A stretch of 5,864 nt of DNA, taken from contig ONBA01000068.1 in assembly GCA_900315975.1 (NCBI GenBank), forward strand, positions 1-5,864. The letters run 5' to 3'. Both the position numbers and the translations under genes were made by a program. Under the pieces are notes generated by a model. It had not been told where the DNA came from and searched no databases. It saw only the letters and a list, made by a program, of their open reading frames with translations. Shown here one piece after another: positions 1 to 5,864 of this stretch (the stretch's first letter is position 1; the number at the start of each line of letters is the position of its first letter). This DNA is from an uncultured Ruminococcus sp. (GTDB lineage Bacteria > Bacillota_A > Clostridia > Oscillospirales > Ruminococcaceae).

Positions 1-318
1 CTTTGCAAGCTGCAAAAATGAAAGCGTTTCCGTTGAAATTTCCTCACGGAGAACTATGCCGTTGTCATATGCTCTTTCAAGACTGTATGCGACGGAGTTG
101 GGATTTGTACTGTCGTAAAGAAAGCTGCGGAAGAAATCCCTGTTGCTGCCGTAGCTGTCGGAAAGCCCGAAATATCCCAGATATTCAGCATATCCGGACC
201 TATTGTCTATGGTTCTGTCATAGAGCTTCTGCAATGTTTTCAGAGTTGTGAAAACCCTTTCGGTATAGCGTCCCAGCCAGTAAAGGCGGTCGCTGTGTTC
301 TAACGAGATAGTACCCAT
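1..318 (-). CDS. Alpha-E domain (DUF403) protein, N-terminal part, runs off the left edge
   Basis: The first 106 codons are open with no stop. The N-terminus reads MGTISLEHSDRLYWLGRYTE, and the segment HSDRLYWLGRYTERV matches the opening helix signature of alpha-E proteins, usually of the form EHLYWMGRYLERAE. The ATG at 318 is preceded by AAGGA at a short spacing, inside the end of the ATP-grasp gene. The two genes overlap by 19 nt in different frames, which suggests translational coupling. Alpha-E proteins are mostly helical and nearly always accompany circularly permuted ATP-grasp genes; their biochemical role is not settled, although peptide or amide chemistry has been suggested for the clusters. 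Unlike its upstream partner, this part shows no frame break. The rest of the gene lies beyond base 1. Confidence 0.85.
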   Translation of the reverse strand, partial: MGTISLEHSDRLYWLGRYTERVFTTLKTLQKLYDRTIDNRSGYAEYLGYFGLSDSYGSNRDFFRSFLYDSTNPNSVAYSLERAYDNGIVLREEISTETLSFLQLAK

Positions 319-1533
319 GTATCCTTAAAGCCTCCTCCTTGCGATGAGTTTACTACGAATGAATCGGGATTTCGCGAGAACCGTGTAAGTCCCGACGCCC
401 ACACCTTTGTTGTTTCACCTGTCAGCACAAATGCTCTCAGGTCGGCTTTACGCATCACCGTTTCGCCGTTGTCGAGAATCGGCAAATCGAGGAAATCGAT
501 GACCTCCTGTGCGATAAATCTTCTTGGCTCGGCGATTATAGTTCTGCGGAATTCCTCTAATTTTTCTTTTGTAAGATCGTTGCCGAAGACTACTCCGTAT
601 CCGCCGGCCTCCGCAACGTCCTTGATGACCAGCTTTTCGAGATTGTCCAGAACGTACTTCATGTCGTCCTCATAGAACGGCAGATACGTCGGAGCATTGT
701 GAAGTATCGGCTCCTCGTCAAGATAGTATTTTATCATCTTAGGCACAAAATAATAGATTCCCTTGTCGTCAGCCACGCCGTTTCCCGGAGCGTTTATAAT
801 TCCCACATTTCCGCTGCGGTAGACCTCCATGAGATTGGGTATTCCGATAAGCGATTCAGGCAGGAAGTTCAGCGGGTCAAGATATTCATCGGCAATTCTG
901 CGGTAAAGAACGCCTATCCTTGTCTTGCCGCCCGAATAAGTTCGGTGATAAAGGATGTTGTCCTCGACTCAAAGTATGCCGCATTATACCGCCCGGGAGT
1001 TAGTATCGCCCTAATGCCGCCGCAGTTTGCATTCTCCATGGTCTCTTTCAGCAGCTTTGCATAGTTGCGGTTATCGACTATATCGTTTTCCTGAAACGCC
1101 TGCGGTGCGGCGATACGGGTAAGCTCCCTTGCGATGAGCGGATAGGACGCGCCCGACGGTATCCGCAGATTATCCTCCAATATGTACCACTCGCCGTCCT
1201 TTGCCTGTACAAGGTCGATACCCGAAATATGGCTGTAAACCTTGTTTTTCGGAGTTATCCCCTCGCACTGAGCAAGGTACCCCTTTGAGATGTAGATGAA
1301 GTCCTCGGGAATGATTCCGTCTCTGACTATCTTTTTTTCGTGGTAAATATCAAAAAGGAACTCATTCAGGGCGTTAACACGCTGAACAAGTCCCTTTTCA
1401 ATGCTCTTGAAATCCTCCGCAGGAATCACCCTCGGTATCGGATCGAACGGGAAAAACTGTTCATTGAAAACACCGTTTTTATATATGCCGAACTTAACGC
1501 CGTAACGTACTGTTCATTATTCTGCTGTGTCAT
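300..1533 (-). pseudogene. Circularly permuted type 2 ATP-grasp protein (DUF404/DUF407), frame broken twice
   Basis: Three consecutive pieces in three frames together match one ATP-grasp protein. Piece 1 starts at the ATG at 1533, with GGAG 8 nt upstream, and encodes only MTQQNNEQY and a few more residues before leaving the family frame. Piece 2, from about 1505 to 968, carries GVKFGIYKNG, FPFDPIPRVIPAEDF, VRDGIIP, SGIDLV, LEDNLRIPSG and LTPGRYNAAYFE. Piece 3, from about 968 to 300, carries LYHRTYSGGKTRIGVLYRRI, NAPGNGVADDK, EAGGYG and the terminal NSSQGGGFKDTWVL. The reading switches near 1500-1520 and near 966-970. At both points family residues are missing: most of the N-terminal region at the first, and about 20 residues between AYFE and LYHRT at the second. 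The span encodes about 411 codons, against roughly 470-490 expected from memory of the family. Family members probably join an amine to a carboxylate using ATP. As written, no full-length product can be made. It is either a recent pseudogene or an assembly fault. Confidence 0.8.
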
Positions 1534-1541
1534 TGTTATCA

Positions 1542-1545
1542 CTCC
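1542..1545 (-). promoter_or_regulatory. Ribosome-binding site of the ATP-grasp gene
   Basis: GGAG lies 8 nt before the ATG at 1533. The context GGAGTGATAACAATG closely resembles the FUSC gene start (GGAGTGAATATAATG). It identifies the true start, which is 104 nt upstream of the longest downstream frame's first potential start. Confidence 0.75.
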
Positions 1546-1562
1546 ATTCTTCTGCAAACAAT

Positions 1563-1594
1563 AAAGGCACCTATCCATGCGGATAAGCGCCTTT
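1563..1594 (-). promoter_or_regulatory. Leader hairpin, copy 1 (before the ATP-grasp gene)
   Basis: Read on the minus strand, the arm AAAGGCGCTTATCC and the arm GGATAGGTGCCTTT form a 14-bp stem closed by the loop GCAT. Two of the pairs are G-U wobbles. On the plus strand those positions would be A-C mismatches, so the structure belongs to minus-strand RNA. It sits in the 5' leader, about 17 nt after the likely transcription start and 29 nt before the start codon. The stem is followed by a T-rich stretch (CCTTTATTGTTT), so conditional termination is possible, as is control of ribosome access. Confidence 0.8.
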
Positions 1595-1617
1595 GCTTTT
1601 TGCTTTATTACACTTTT

Positions 1618-1646
1618 ATGATATCACAACTGAAACGAATTGTCAA
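1618..1646 (-). promoter_or_regulatory. Extended -10 sigma-A promoter of the ATP-grasp/alpha-E operon
   Basis: On the minus strand a perfect TTGACA (-35, 1646-1641) is followed by a 17-nt spacer and TATCAT (-10, 1623-1618). TG stands one base before the -10, giving an extended -10. Transcription would start near 1611, leaving a leader of about 78 nt that contains the hairpin. The -35 begins only about 24 nt after the icd stop codon. Confidence 0.85.
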
Positions 1647-1658
1647 TAGAATGACAAT
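1639..1658 (-). promoter_or_regulatory. Inverted repeat over the -35, possible operator (copy 1)
   Basis: ATTGTCA and TGACAAT form 7-bp arms separated by 6 nt, and the inner arm contains most of the -35 hexamer. The same inverted repeat, with 6-bp arms, overlaps the -35 of the gltA promoter. A repressor bound here would block RNA polymerase. No regulator gene is visible in the window, so the role is inferred from position and conservation. Confidence 0.5.
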
Positions 1659-1669
1659 AATTTTTTATG

Positions 1670-2884
1670 TTACTCATACATCATCCACAGCCGTTTTCCT
1701 GTTTCGGTCAGAAACGTTTCTGTATCTACAGTCTGCTTGTTTTTCAAGCTTGATATTGCTGCAAGATCACCCGTCATTATACCATCACTTATCGTCTGAA
1801 GTATTGCTTTTTCGAGCCTGTCAGCATAGTCACAAAGCGCAGGGATTACATCAAGCTCGCCTCGTTTTCTCAGCGCACCGCTCCATGCGAAAACAGTTGC
1901 TACAGGGTTGGTCGATGTTTTCTCACCCTTGAGATACCTGTAATAGTGCCTCTGCACAGTTCCATGAGCAGCTTCGTATTCGTATTTGCCGTCAGGGGAT
2001 ACAAGTACAGATGTCATCATTGCAAGACTGCCATAAGCAGTAGCGACCATATCCGACATTACATCTCCGTCGTAGTTTTTGCACGCCCATATGAAGCCGC
2101 CATCAGAGCGGATAACCCTTGCGACTGCATCATCTATAAGTGTATAGAAATATGCTATACCAATGGCTTCAAACCGTACTTTATATTCTTTTTCGTATAT
2201 GTCGGCAAAAATATCCTTGAAACGATGATCGTATTTCTTGGAAATAGTGTCTTTAGTTGCAAACCATAAGTCCTGCTTTGTATCAAGAGCATAATTGAAG
2301 CAAGAACGCGCAAATCCTTCTATGGATTTGTCCTTATTATGAAGTCCCTGAATGATTCCGTCACTGTCAGAAAAATCATATATCAGCTCAAATGATCCGT
2401 TGCCGTTCTTATCAGTGACTTTTAACTCAGCCTTGCTGCCCTTTTCGACCCGCATTTCGGTATTTTTATATACATCCCCGTAAGCATGACGGGCAATAGT
2501 GATAGGCTTTGTCCATGTCGGGATATATGGCGTGATACCATCAACAAGTATGGGAGCACGAAACACTGTTCCGTCAAGGATCGCTCTTATTGTGCCGTTT
2601 GGAGACTTCCACATCTCTTTCAGCTCATATTCGTCCATTCTGGCAGCATTCGGCGTGATAGTTGCGCATTTTACCGCCACTCCGTATTTCTTGGTTGCTT
2701 CTGCTGATTCAACAGTGACTTTATCATCAGTTTTATTTCTGTATTCAAGTCCGAGGTCATAATATTCCGTCTTCAAGTCAATATACGGAATAATAAGTAT
2801 ATCCTTTATCATCTTCCATATCACACGTGTCATTTCATCGCCGTCCATTTCGACAAGCGGTGTTTTCATTTTGATCTTTTCCAT
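1670..2884 (-). CDS. icd: NADP-dependent isocitrate dehydrogenase, eukaryote-like (type II) subfamily
   Basis: This 404-residue cytoplasmic enzyme oxidises and decarboxylates isocitrate to 2-oxoglutarate, making NADPH. It aligns almost end to end with human IDH1 rather than with the E. coli enzyme. Visible substrate residues are KSPNGT at 93-98 (S94, N96), R100, R109, ARHAYGD with R132, Y139 and K211. Metal ligands lie in LIDDAVA (D251) and YDGDVMSD (D274, D278). AAHGT (H307) and R312-H313 correspond to the IDH1 residues that hold the NADP 2'-phosphate, supporting NADP rather than NAD. Length is normal and no frame break is seen. The ATG at 2884 has AAAGG upstream and lies 14 nt after the gltA stop, so the two genes form an operon. 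In anaerobes this pair usually serves glutamate synthesis rather than a full cycle. The stop is followed directly by the next promoter with no convincing terminator. Confidence 0.96.
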   Translation of the reverse strand: MEKIKMKTPLVEMDGDEMTRVIWKMIKDILIIPYIDLKTEYYDLGLEYRNKTDDKVTVESAEATKKYGVAVKCATITPNAARMDEYELKEMWKSPNGTIRAILDGTVFRAPILVDGITPYIPTWTKPITIARHAYGDVYKNTEMRVEKGSKAELKVTDKNGNGSFELIYDFSDSDGIIQGLHNKDKSIEGFARSCFNYALDTKQDLWFATKDTISKKYDHRFKDIFADIYEKEYKVRFEAIGIAYFYTLIDDAVARVIRSDGGFIWACKNYDGDVMSDMVATAYGSLAMMTSVLVSPDGKYEYEAAHGTVQRHYYRYLKGEKTSTNPVATVFAWSGALRKRGELDVIPALCDYADRLEKAILQTISDGIMTGDLAAISSLKNKQTVDTETFLTETGKRLWMMYE

Positions 2885-2898
2885 ATTTATCAGCCTTT

Positions 2899-4236
2899 CT
2901 ATCTTTTTTCCATATCAATGTATGGCTTTTCCTTATTGATCGATTTGTATGCGGGACGCATGATACGCCTGCCGCTGTTTATCTCCTCGAATCTGTGAGC
3001 GCACCAGCCTGCCATTCTTGAAACAGCAAACAGAGGAGTAAACAGGTCGGGTGGTATTCTCAGCATCTTATAGACGAATCCGCTGTACATATCAATATTT
3101 GCACACATTGCTTTTCCCGACCTTTTTACATCTTCAAAAACTTTGGGCGTAAGACGCTCTATCGATTCAATAAGGCGGAATTCCTTTTCAAACTCTGTAC
3201 CCTCAGCCATCATTCCTGCATACTTTTTCAGTATTACAGCTCTCGGATCAGACAGCGTATACACAGCGTGTCCCATACCATATATCAGACCGCTGCCGTC
3301 ACCTATTTCCTTGCACAGCAGTTTTCTCAGCACATCAGCTACTTCGTCATCATTCTCCCAGTTTTTAACATTTGCCTTTATTATCTCCTGCATTTCAAGT
3401 GCTTTATGGTTCGCACCGCCGTGGCGTGGACCTTTCAGTGAACCTATCGCTGCTGAATATGCAGAATACGGGTCTGTTCCGGATGAAGTAAGTACACGGC
3501 AGGTAAATGTTGAGTTGTTGCCTCCGCCGTGTTCAGCATGGAGCATAAGCATTAGGTCAAGCAGTTTTGCTTCATCGTGTGTGAACTTTCTGTCAGTGCG
3601 GAGAGTTGAAAGAATGTTTTCCGCTGTGGATTGTCCCTTTATCAGAGGGTGCATTATCATTGATTTATCATCATAGCATCTTCTTTTTGTCTCATAGGCA
3701 CAGACCATTATAACAGGCATCTTTGCAATGAGTGATACGGCTGTATCAACCTCATGCTCGGAAGTTTTTGATTCCGGAGCGTCGTCATAAGAATACAGCG
3801 AGAGAACAGCTCTTGCCATTTTATTCATGATATTGGGCGATGGCGCTTTTAATATCATATCTTCAAAGAAGTCCTGAGGGAGCGCACGTTCATCAGATAA
3901 TGTCATTATGAATTCATCAAGCTCGTTCCTGTTCGGAAGTCTGCCTGTAAGCAGAAGAAAAACTATCTCCTCATAACCAAATCTGTCCTCAGCTTCAGCT
4001 TTTTCGATAAGGTCATTGATACTGTAGCCTCTGAAGATCAGCTTTCCCTCTGTGGGCTTTTTCTCACCGTCATCTACAACATAGCCATGAACATTACAGA
4101 TATTGGTGACTCCTGCCATAACGCCTGTTCCGTCAGGATTCCTCAGTCCTCGCTTTACGCTGTACTTATCAAAATATTCAGCAGGAATGTTGTTTCCCTC
4201 CGAGAAAGCTGAATACATTACTTCTTTTGTAGTCAT
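2899..4236 (-). CDS. gltA: Citrate synthase, clostridial type
   Basis: This 445-residue protein condenses acetyl-CoA and oxaloacetate to citrate. Numbered from the chosen start, the catalytic residues are visible as H236 in [13 protein letters not shown]323 in [13 protein letters not shown] and D382 in [19 protein letters not shown] (about 269-280) and the arginine of SRMAGW (407) complete the substrate site. [10 protein letters not shown] and GRLPN in the N-terminal third are also typical. Length is normal for Firmicute enzymes. An in-frame GTG at 4248 would add four residues, but it lies inside the ribosome-binding site GAGGTG, so the ATG at 4236, 9 nt after that site, is preferred. The gene leads the gltA-icd operon. 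2-Methylcitrate synthase is an alternative, but pairing with icd favours citrate synthase. Its promoter and leader are shared with the ATP-grasp operon. Confidence 0.95.
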   Translation of the reverse strand: MTTKEVMYSAFSEGNNIPAEYFDKYSVKRGLRNPDGTGVMAGVTNICNVHGYVVDDGEKKPTEGKLIFRGYSINDLIEKAEAEDRFGYEEIVFLLLTGRLPNRNELDEFIMTLSDERALPQDFFEDMILKAPSPNIMNKMARAVLSLYSYDDAPESKTSEHEVDTAVSLIAKMPVIMVCAYETKRRCYDDKSMIMHPLIKGQSTAENILSTLRTDRKFTHDEAKLLDLMLMLHAEHGGGNNSTFTCRVLTSSGTDPYSAYSAAIGSLKGPRHGGANHKALEMQEIIKANVKNWENDDEVADVLRKLLCKEIGDGSGLIYGMGHAVYTLSDPRAVILKKYAGMMAEGTEFEKEFRLIESIERLTPKVFEDVKRSGKAMCANIDMYSGFVYKMLRIPPDLFTPLFAVSRMAGWCAHRFEEINSGRRIMRPAYKSINKEKPYIDMEKR

Positions 4237-4245
4237 CAACGGTAT

Positions 4246-4251
4246 CACCTC
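4246..4251 (-). promoter_or_regulatory. Ribosome-binding site that decides the gltA start
   Basis: GAGGTG stands 9 nt before the ATG at 4236. The upstream in-frame GTG (4248-4246) is part of this site and so is unlikely to be the start; a TTG at 4239 is possible but weaker. Confidence 0.7.
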
Positions 4252-4258
4252 AAATAAG

Positions 4259-4290
4259 AAAGGCGCCTATCCATACGGATAAGCGCCTTT
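4259..4290 (-). promoter_or_regulatory. Leader hairpin, copy 2 (before gltA-icd)
   Basis: On the minus strand AAAGGCGCTTATCC pairs with GGATAGGCGCCTTT over 14 bp, with one U-G wobble and the loop GTAT. It lies in the 5' leader, 22 nt before the gltA ATG, and is followed by TCTTATTTGAGGTG, so the stem ends 7 nt before the ribosome-binding site. A stem this strong could act as an attenuator or influence translation or message stability. It is the best-paired of the three copies. Confidence 0.8.
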
Positions 4291-4310
4291 GCTTGCTTTA
4301 TTACACCTTT

Positions 4311-4339
4311 ATGATATCACAACTTTTGCGAATTGTCAA
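4311..4339 (-). promoter_or_regulatory. Extended -10 sigma-A promoter of gltA-icd
   Basis: On the minus strand TTGACA (4339-4334), a 17-nt spacer and TATCAT (4316-4311) with an upstream TG give a near-consensus promoter. The hexamers, spacer length and flanking bases match copy 1. Transcription would start near 4304, giving a leader of about 68 nt. Confidence 0.85.
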
Positions 4340-4350
4340 TAGTCTGACAA
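4333..4350 (-). promoter_or_regulatory. Inverted repeat over the -35, possible operator (copy 2)
   Basis: TTGTCA and TGACAA arms, 6 bp each with a 6-nt spacer, overlap the -35. The consensus over both copies is TTGTCANNCTATTGACAA. The arms are kept while two bases of the spacer differ, as expected for a protein-binding site, but part of the conservation is explained by the -35 itself. Confidence 0.5.
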
Positions 4351-4361
4351 AGCCATGTGTG

Positions 4362-5578
4362 TCAAAAATTCCCATGGAATCTGCAAACTTTTTTGAGCTT
4401 TTTCACAGTTGCATTTCCGCCGCCGTCGTCTATATAAATGTCGTATTTGCCGCGTATACTGCCGAATGTCACCACTCTTTCCGCACCTGCATATTCTTTT
4501 AGCTTCAACAGCATATTCTCTTTTGAAGCACAAGGGGAGAAGATTTTAAGGTACATGAATCCTTCATATTCAGAGTCGGAAATACTTATCCTTGCACTTA
4601 CTCCAAGCTGCTGACGCAGCTTTCTTTCAAGAAGAAATATATCTATCTTTTCGGCAATGACAGTAATATACAGAACACGCTCGTTAATATCCTTCCTTCG
4701 GTATTCAGAGCTGATATAGTTTCTGTAAGGAGAGTGTTTATGTGACTCAAACAGTTCTTTTTCTGCGGGATTATTCAGCTTTCCATAATATATCAGCAGA
4801 GTGGTATCGAGCATAGTATTAATAAAACAGTTCAGTCCGCACTCTGAAATTATCCTTTCGGCTTCTGCCGAAGCATTTGGCGAAAGATATGTCATTTCAA
4901 GATACTGCTTTTCCTTAATGTCATACATCGCTGCTCCGTCCATAACTATAGCCGGAAGCTGCAATTCTGTACCCTTCATAATGGACATAAGCTCCGCAGG
5001 GGTACGGGTAGTGGAGATAGTGAACTTCACTCCGCTGCGGATGAGCCTGTTCAGTTCCACCTTGCTGTAATTAGAGGTCGGCGATATAAGTACATCATCA
5101 ATTCCGCTTACATACAGCGTATTATCATTACGTTTTACAGGCAGACGGAAATCGTTCACTGCAACTCCTATTATTATTCCTATAAACGTATCAATAACTC
5201 TGTTCAGCACGAATATATAAGGGTTCTCGTCAAATGAATGTGTCAGCGCAATGCTCAGGAACACAACGCATGAGAAAAAAGAAGCGGTTCGCTTGTTCAT
5301 AACAACAGTTGTGTATATCACAGGGATTATGAAAATACTTGCCGAGATATAGACAAGCTCAGGTATCCTATAAGTGTACCTGCTGACCGCTGCACGGCAT
5401 TGTTCTTCGTAATGTCTGAATACGGTTGCATACACCATAATGCTGCCAGCGCTCCGTAAAAGGGTATGCCGTTGCCTATCGGCAGAATTGTTCTTACGAA
5501 ATATACAAGCATACATAAGGCAACTGCTATTGCAGATTTTATAATTCTTGCCCCAATGGGCGGAAATATAAGTTTCAT
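4362..5578 (-). pseudogene. FUSC-type membrane protein with C-terminal HAD-like domain, frame broken
   Basis: The ATG at 5578 has GGAG 8 nt upstream; an in-frame GTG at 5587 overlaps that site and is less likely. The first frame gives about 75 family residues: a membrane helix (SAIAVALCMLVYFV), GIPFYGALAALWCMQP, then QRSAGTLIG. It ends at a stop at 5327. Another frame, usable from about 5360 to the stop at 4362, continues with helices YISASIFIIPVIYTTVV, FFSCVVFLSIALTH and NRVIDTFIGIIIGVAVN, all typical of FUSC/aromatic acid exporters. A cytoplasmic HAD-like domain follows. The switch lies near 5358-5368, and about 15-20 residues of a membrane helix appear to be missing. The HAD part lacks the usual nucleophile: motif I is GIDDVL (5105-5088) and motif IV is FGSIRGKYD (4466-4440), while the motif II threonine and motif III lysine remain. 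It therefore probably does not act as a phosphatase. Substrate unknown; export of an organic acid is only a family-level guess. Confidence 0.75.
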
Positions 5579-5586
5579 TATATTCA

Positions 5587-5590
5587 CTCC
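5587..5590 (-). promoter_or_regulatory. Ribosome-binding site of the FUSC gene
   Basis: GGAG lies 8 nt before the ATG at 5578 and only 4 nt after the copy 3 hairpin stem, so a folded hairpin would sit against or under the initiating ribosome. Confidence 0.7.
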
Positions 5591-5594
5591 ATTA

Positions 5595-5627
5595 AAAAGC
5601 GCCTATCCAATGCGGATAAGCGCCTTT
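5595..5627 (-). promoter_or_regulatory. Leader hairpin, copy 3 (between the partial gene and the FUSC gene)
   Basis: On the minus strand AAAGGCGCTTATCC pairs with GGATAGGCGCTTTT over 14 bp with two wobble pairs and a 5-nt loop GCATT. It starts 2 nt after the stop codon of the upstream gene and ends 16 nt before the FUSC ATG. Unlike copies 1 and 2 it has no promoter module in front. The TTTTT run at its end makes it the most terminator-like copy, so it may end or attenuate upstream transcription while also lying in the FUSC leader. Confidence 0.75.
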
Positions 5628-5629
5628 GC

Positions 5630-5864
5630 TCAGATCGTTATGATAAGGTGTTCATTTTTTATGTCATTGTAAAGCTCACACATGCAGCGGCTAACGTCGT
5701 AAATTTGTATAACATCGTCAAGGCCGCTGTTTTCGGCGATGTCATCAAGCTTATTCCGCAGTTCTTTCAGCTTTTCGGGAGCGAAGTGCAGCGTTTTGCT
5801 GTTGTTGAATACAGCGGTATAAAGTATCTCTGCCTCCACTAAATCCTGAAAGATATGGCTTCCG
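5630..5864 (-). CDS. 3' end of an unrecognised gene, runs off the right edge
   Basis: The frame is open from the right edge to a TGA at 5630, showing 77 residues that begin GSHIFQDLVEAEILYTAVFN and end NEHLIITI. A GTG at 5839 is a possible start, but the frame stays open upstream of it and no ribosome-binding site stands out, so a gene beginning outside the window is more likely. The visible part is probably helical (PEKLKELRNKLDDIAENSGL) with acidic and basic residues mixed and no membrane segment. I do not recognise the family. Its stop abuts the copy 3 hairpin and the FUSC gene follows 51 nt later, so the two may be cotranscribed. Confidence 0.6.
   Translation of the reverse strand, partial: GSHIFQDLVEAEILYTAVFNNSKTLHFAPEKLKELRNKLDDIAENSGLDDVIQIYDVSRCMCELYNDIKNEHLIITI

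Larger units (their letters stand above)
1563..1657 (-). repeat. Promoter-leader repeat, copy 1
   Basis: This stretch aligns over its whole length with 4259-4350: by my hand alignment, 83 of 92 positions are identical, with one 3-nt gap. The alignment ends within a few bases of the inverted repeat on one side and the hairpin on the other. Differences fall in the -35/-10 spacer, the inverted-repeat loop, the hairpin loop and a wobble-tolerated stem position; the promoter hexamers are identical. It could be a duplicated regulatory module, a dispersed mobile promoter-like element, or a conserved regulon leader. Confidence 0.85.
4259..4350 (-). repeat. Promoter-leader repeat, copy 2
   Basis: Partner of the stretch at 1563-1657, with the same order of elements: inverted repeat, -35, extended -10, a conserved GTGTAATAAAGCAA leader start and the hairpin. 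Similarity stops abruptly outside the module: the upstream side is the end of the FUSC gene here and the end of icd in copy 1. Confidence 0.85.

Noticed and set aside
1563..1594. Hairpin as an ANTAR antiterminator target
   Set aside because: ANTAR sites are two hairpins with six-base loops carrying A at position 1 and G at position 4. Here there is a single stem with a 4-5-base loop (GCAT, GTAT or GCATT).
3143..3676. 177-codon open frame on the plus strand inside citrate synthase
   Set aside because: It is antisense to a clearly conserved gene, its translation matches no family I know, and long antisense frames arise easily from the codon use here. The other plus-strand frames were dropped for the same reason.
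4246..4248. GTG at 4248 as the citrate synthase start
   Set aside because: It is part of the GAGGTG ribosome-binding site that serves the ATG at 4236.
4259..4350. Known metabolite riboswitch
   Set aside because: The leader is short, with one simple hairpin and no multi-helix junction or aptamer consensus that I recognise. A small new RNA motif remains possible and is covered in the findings.
1563..5627. Three hairpin copies as a CRISPR array or insertion sequence ends
   Set aside because: The copies are kilobases apart, each tied to a gene start, with genes rather than spacers between them, and no transposase or target-site duplication is seen.
5630..5839. Complete small gene starting at the GTG at 5839
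   Set aside because: The frame continues open to the window edge and no ribosome-binding site is evident before the GTG, so it is annotated as the 3' end of a longer gene.

Overview
The window looks like chromosomal DNA from an anaerobic gut or rumen Firmicute, most likely Ruminococcus or a close Oscillospiraceae relative. This is inferred from three things: a clostridial-type citrate synthase paired with a eukaryote-like NADP isocitrate dehydrogenase, a FUSC membrane protein fused to a HAD-like domain, and GGAG/GAGG ribosome-binding sites at moderate GC. No rRNA or other direct taxonomic marker is present. Every gene I can support lies on the minus strand.

In the direction of transcription (right to left) the order is: (1) the 3' end of an unrecognised gene (5864-5630); (2) a hairpin, then a FUSC/HAD-like membrane protein gene (5578-4362) whose frame is broken between its second conserved block and the rest; (3) a strong promoter and hairpin leader, then citrate synthase (4236-2899) and NADP isocitrate dehydrogenase (2884-1670), a two-gene operon with a 14-nt gap; (4) a second copy of the same promoter and hairpin leader, then a circularly permuted ATP-grasp gene (1533-300) broken at two places; (5) an overlapping alpha-E (DUF403) gene running off the left edge.

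Citrate synthase and isocitrate dehydrogenase form most of the oxidative route from oxaloacetate and acetyl-CoA to 2-oxoglutarate, the glutamate precursor; aconitase is not in the window. The ATP-grasp/alpha-E pair belongs to a known but poorly understood gene cluster, often accompanied by a transglutaminase-like gene.

The most interesting signal is not a gene. An approximately 92-95-nt module (inverted repeat, -35, extended -10 and a 14-bp hairpin) occurs almost unchanged before gltA and before the ATP-grasp gene. The hairpin alone occurs a third time before the FUSC gene. Base changes between the copies keep the pairing only if the RNA is read from the minus strand, so this looks like a transcribed leader element shared by three transcription units. 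A second theme is that the genes on both sides of the intact gltA-icd pair carry out-of-frame gaps in conserved regions, which may be gene decay or an assembly problem.
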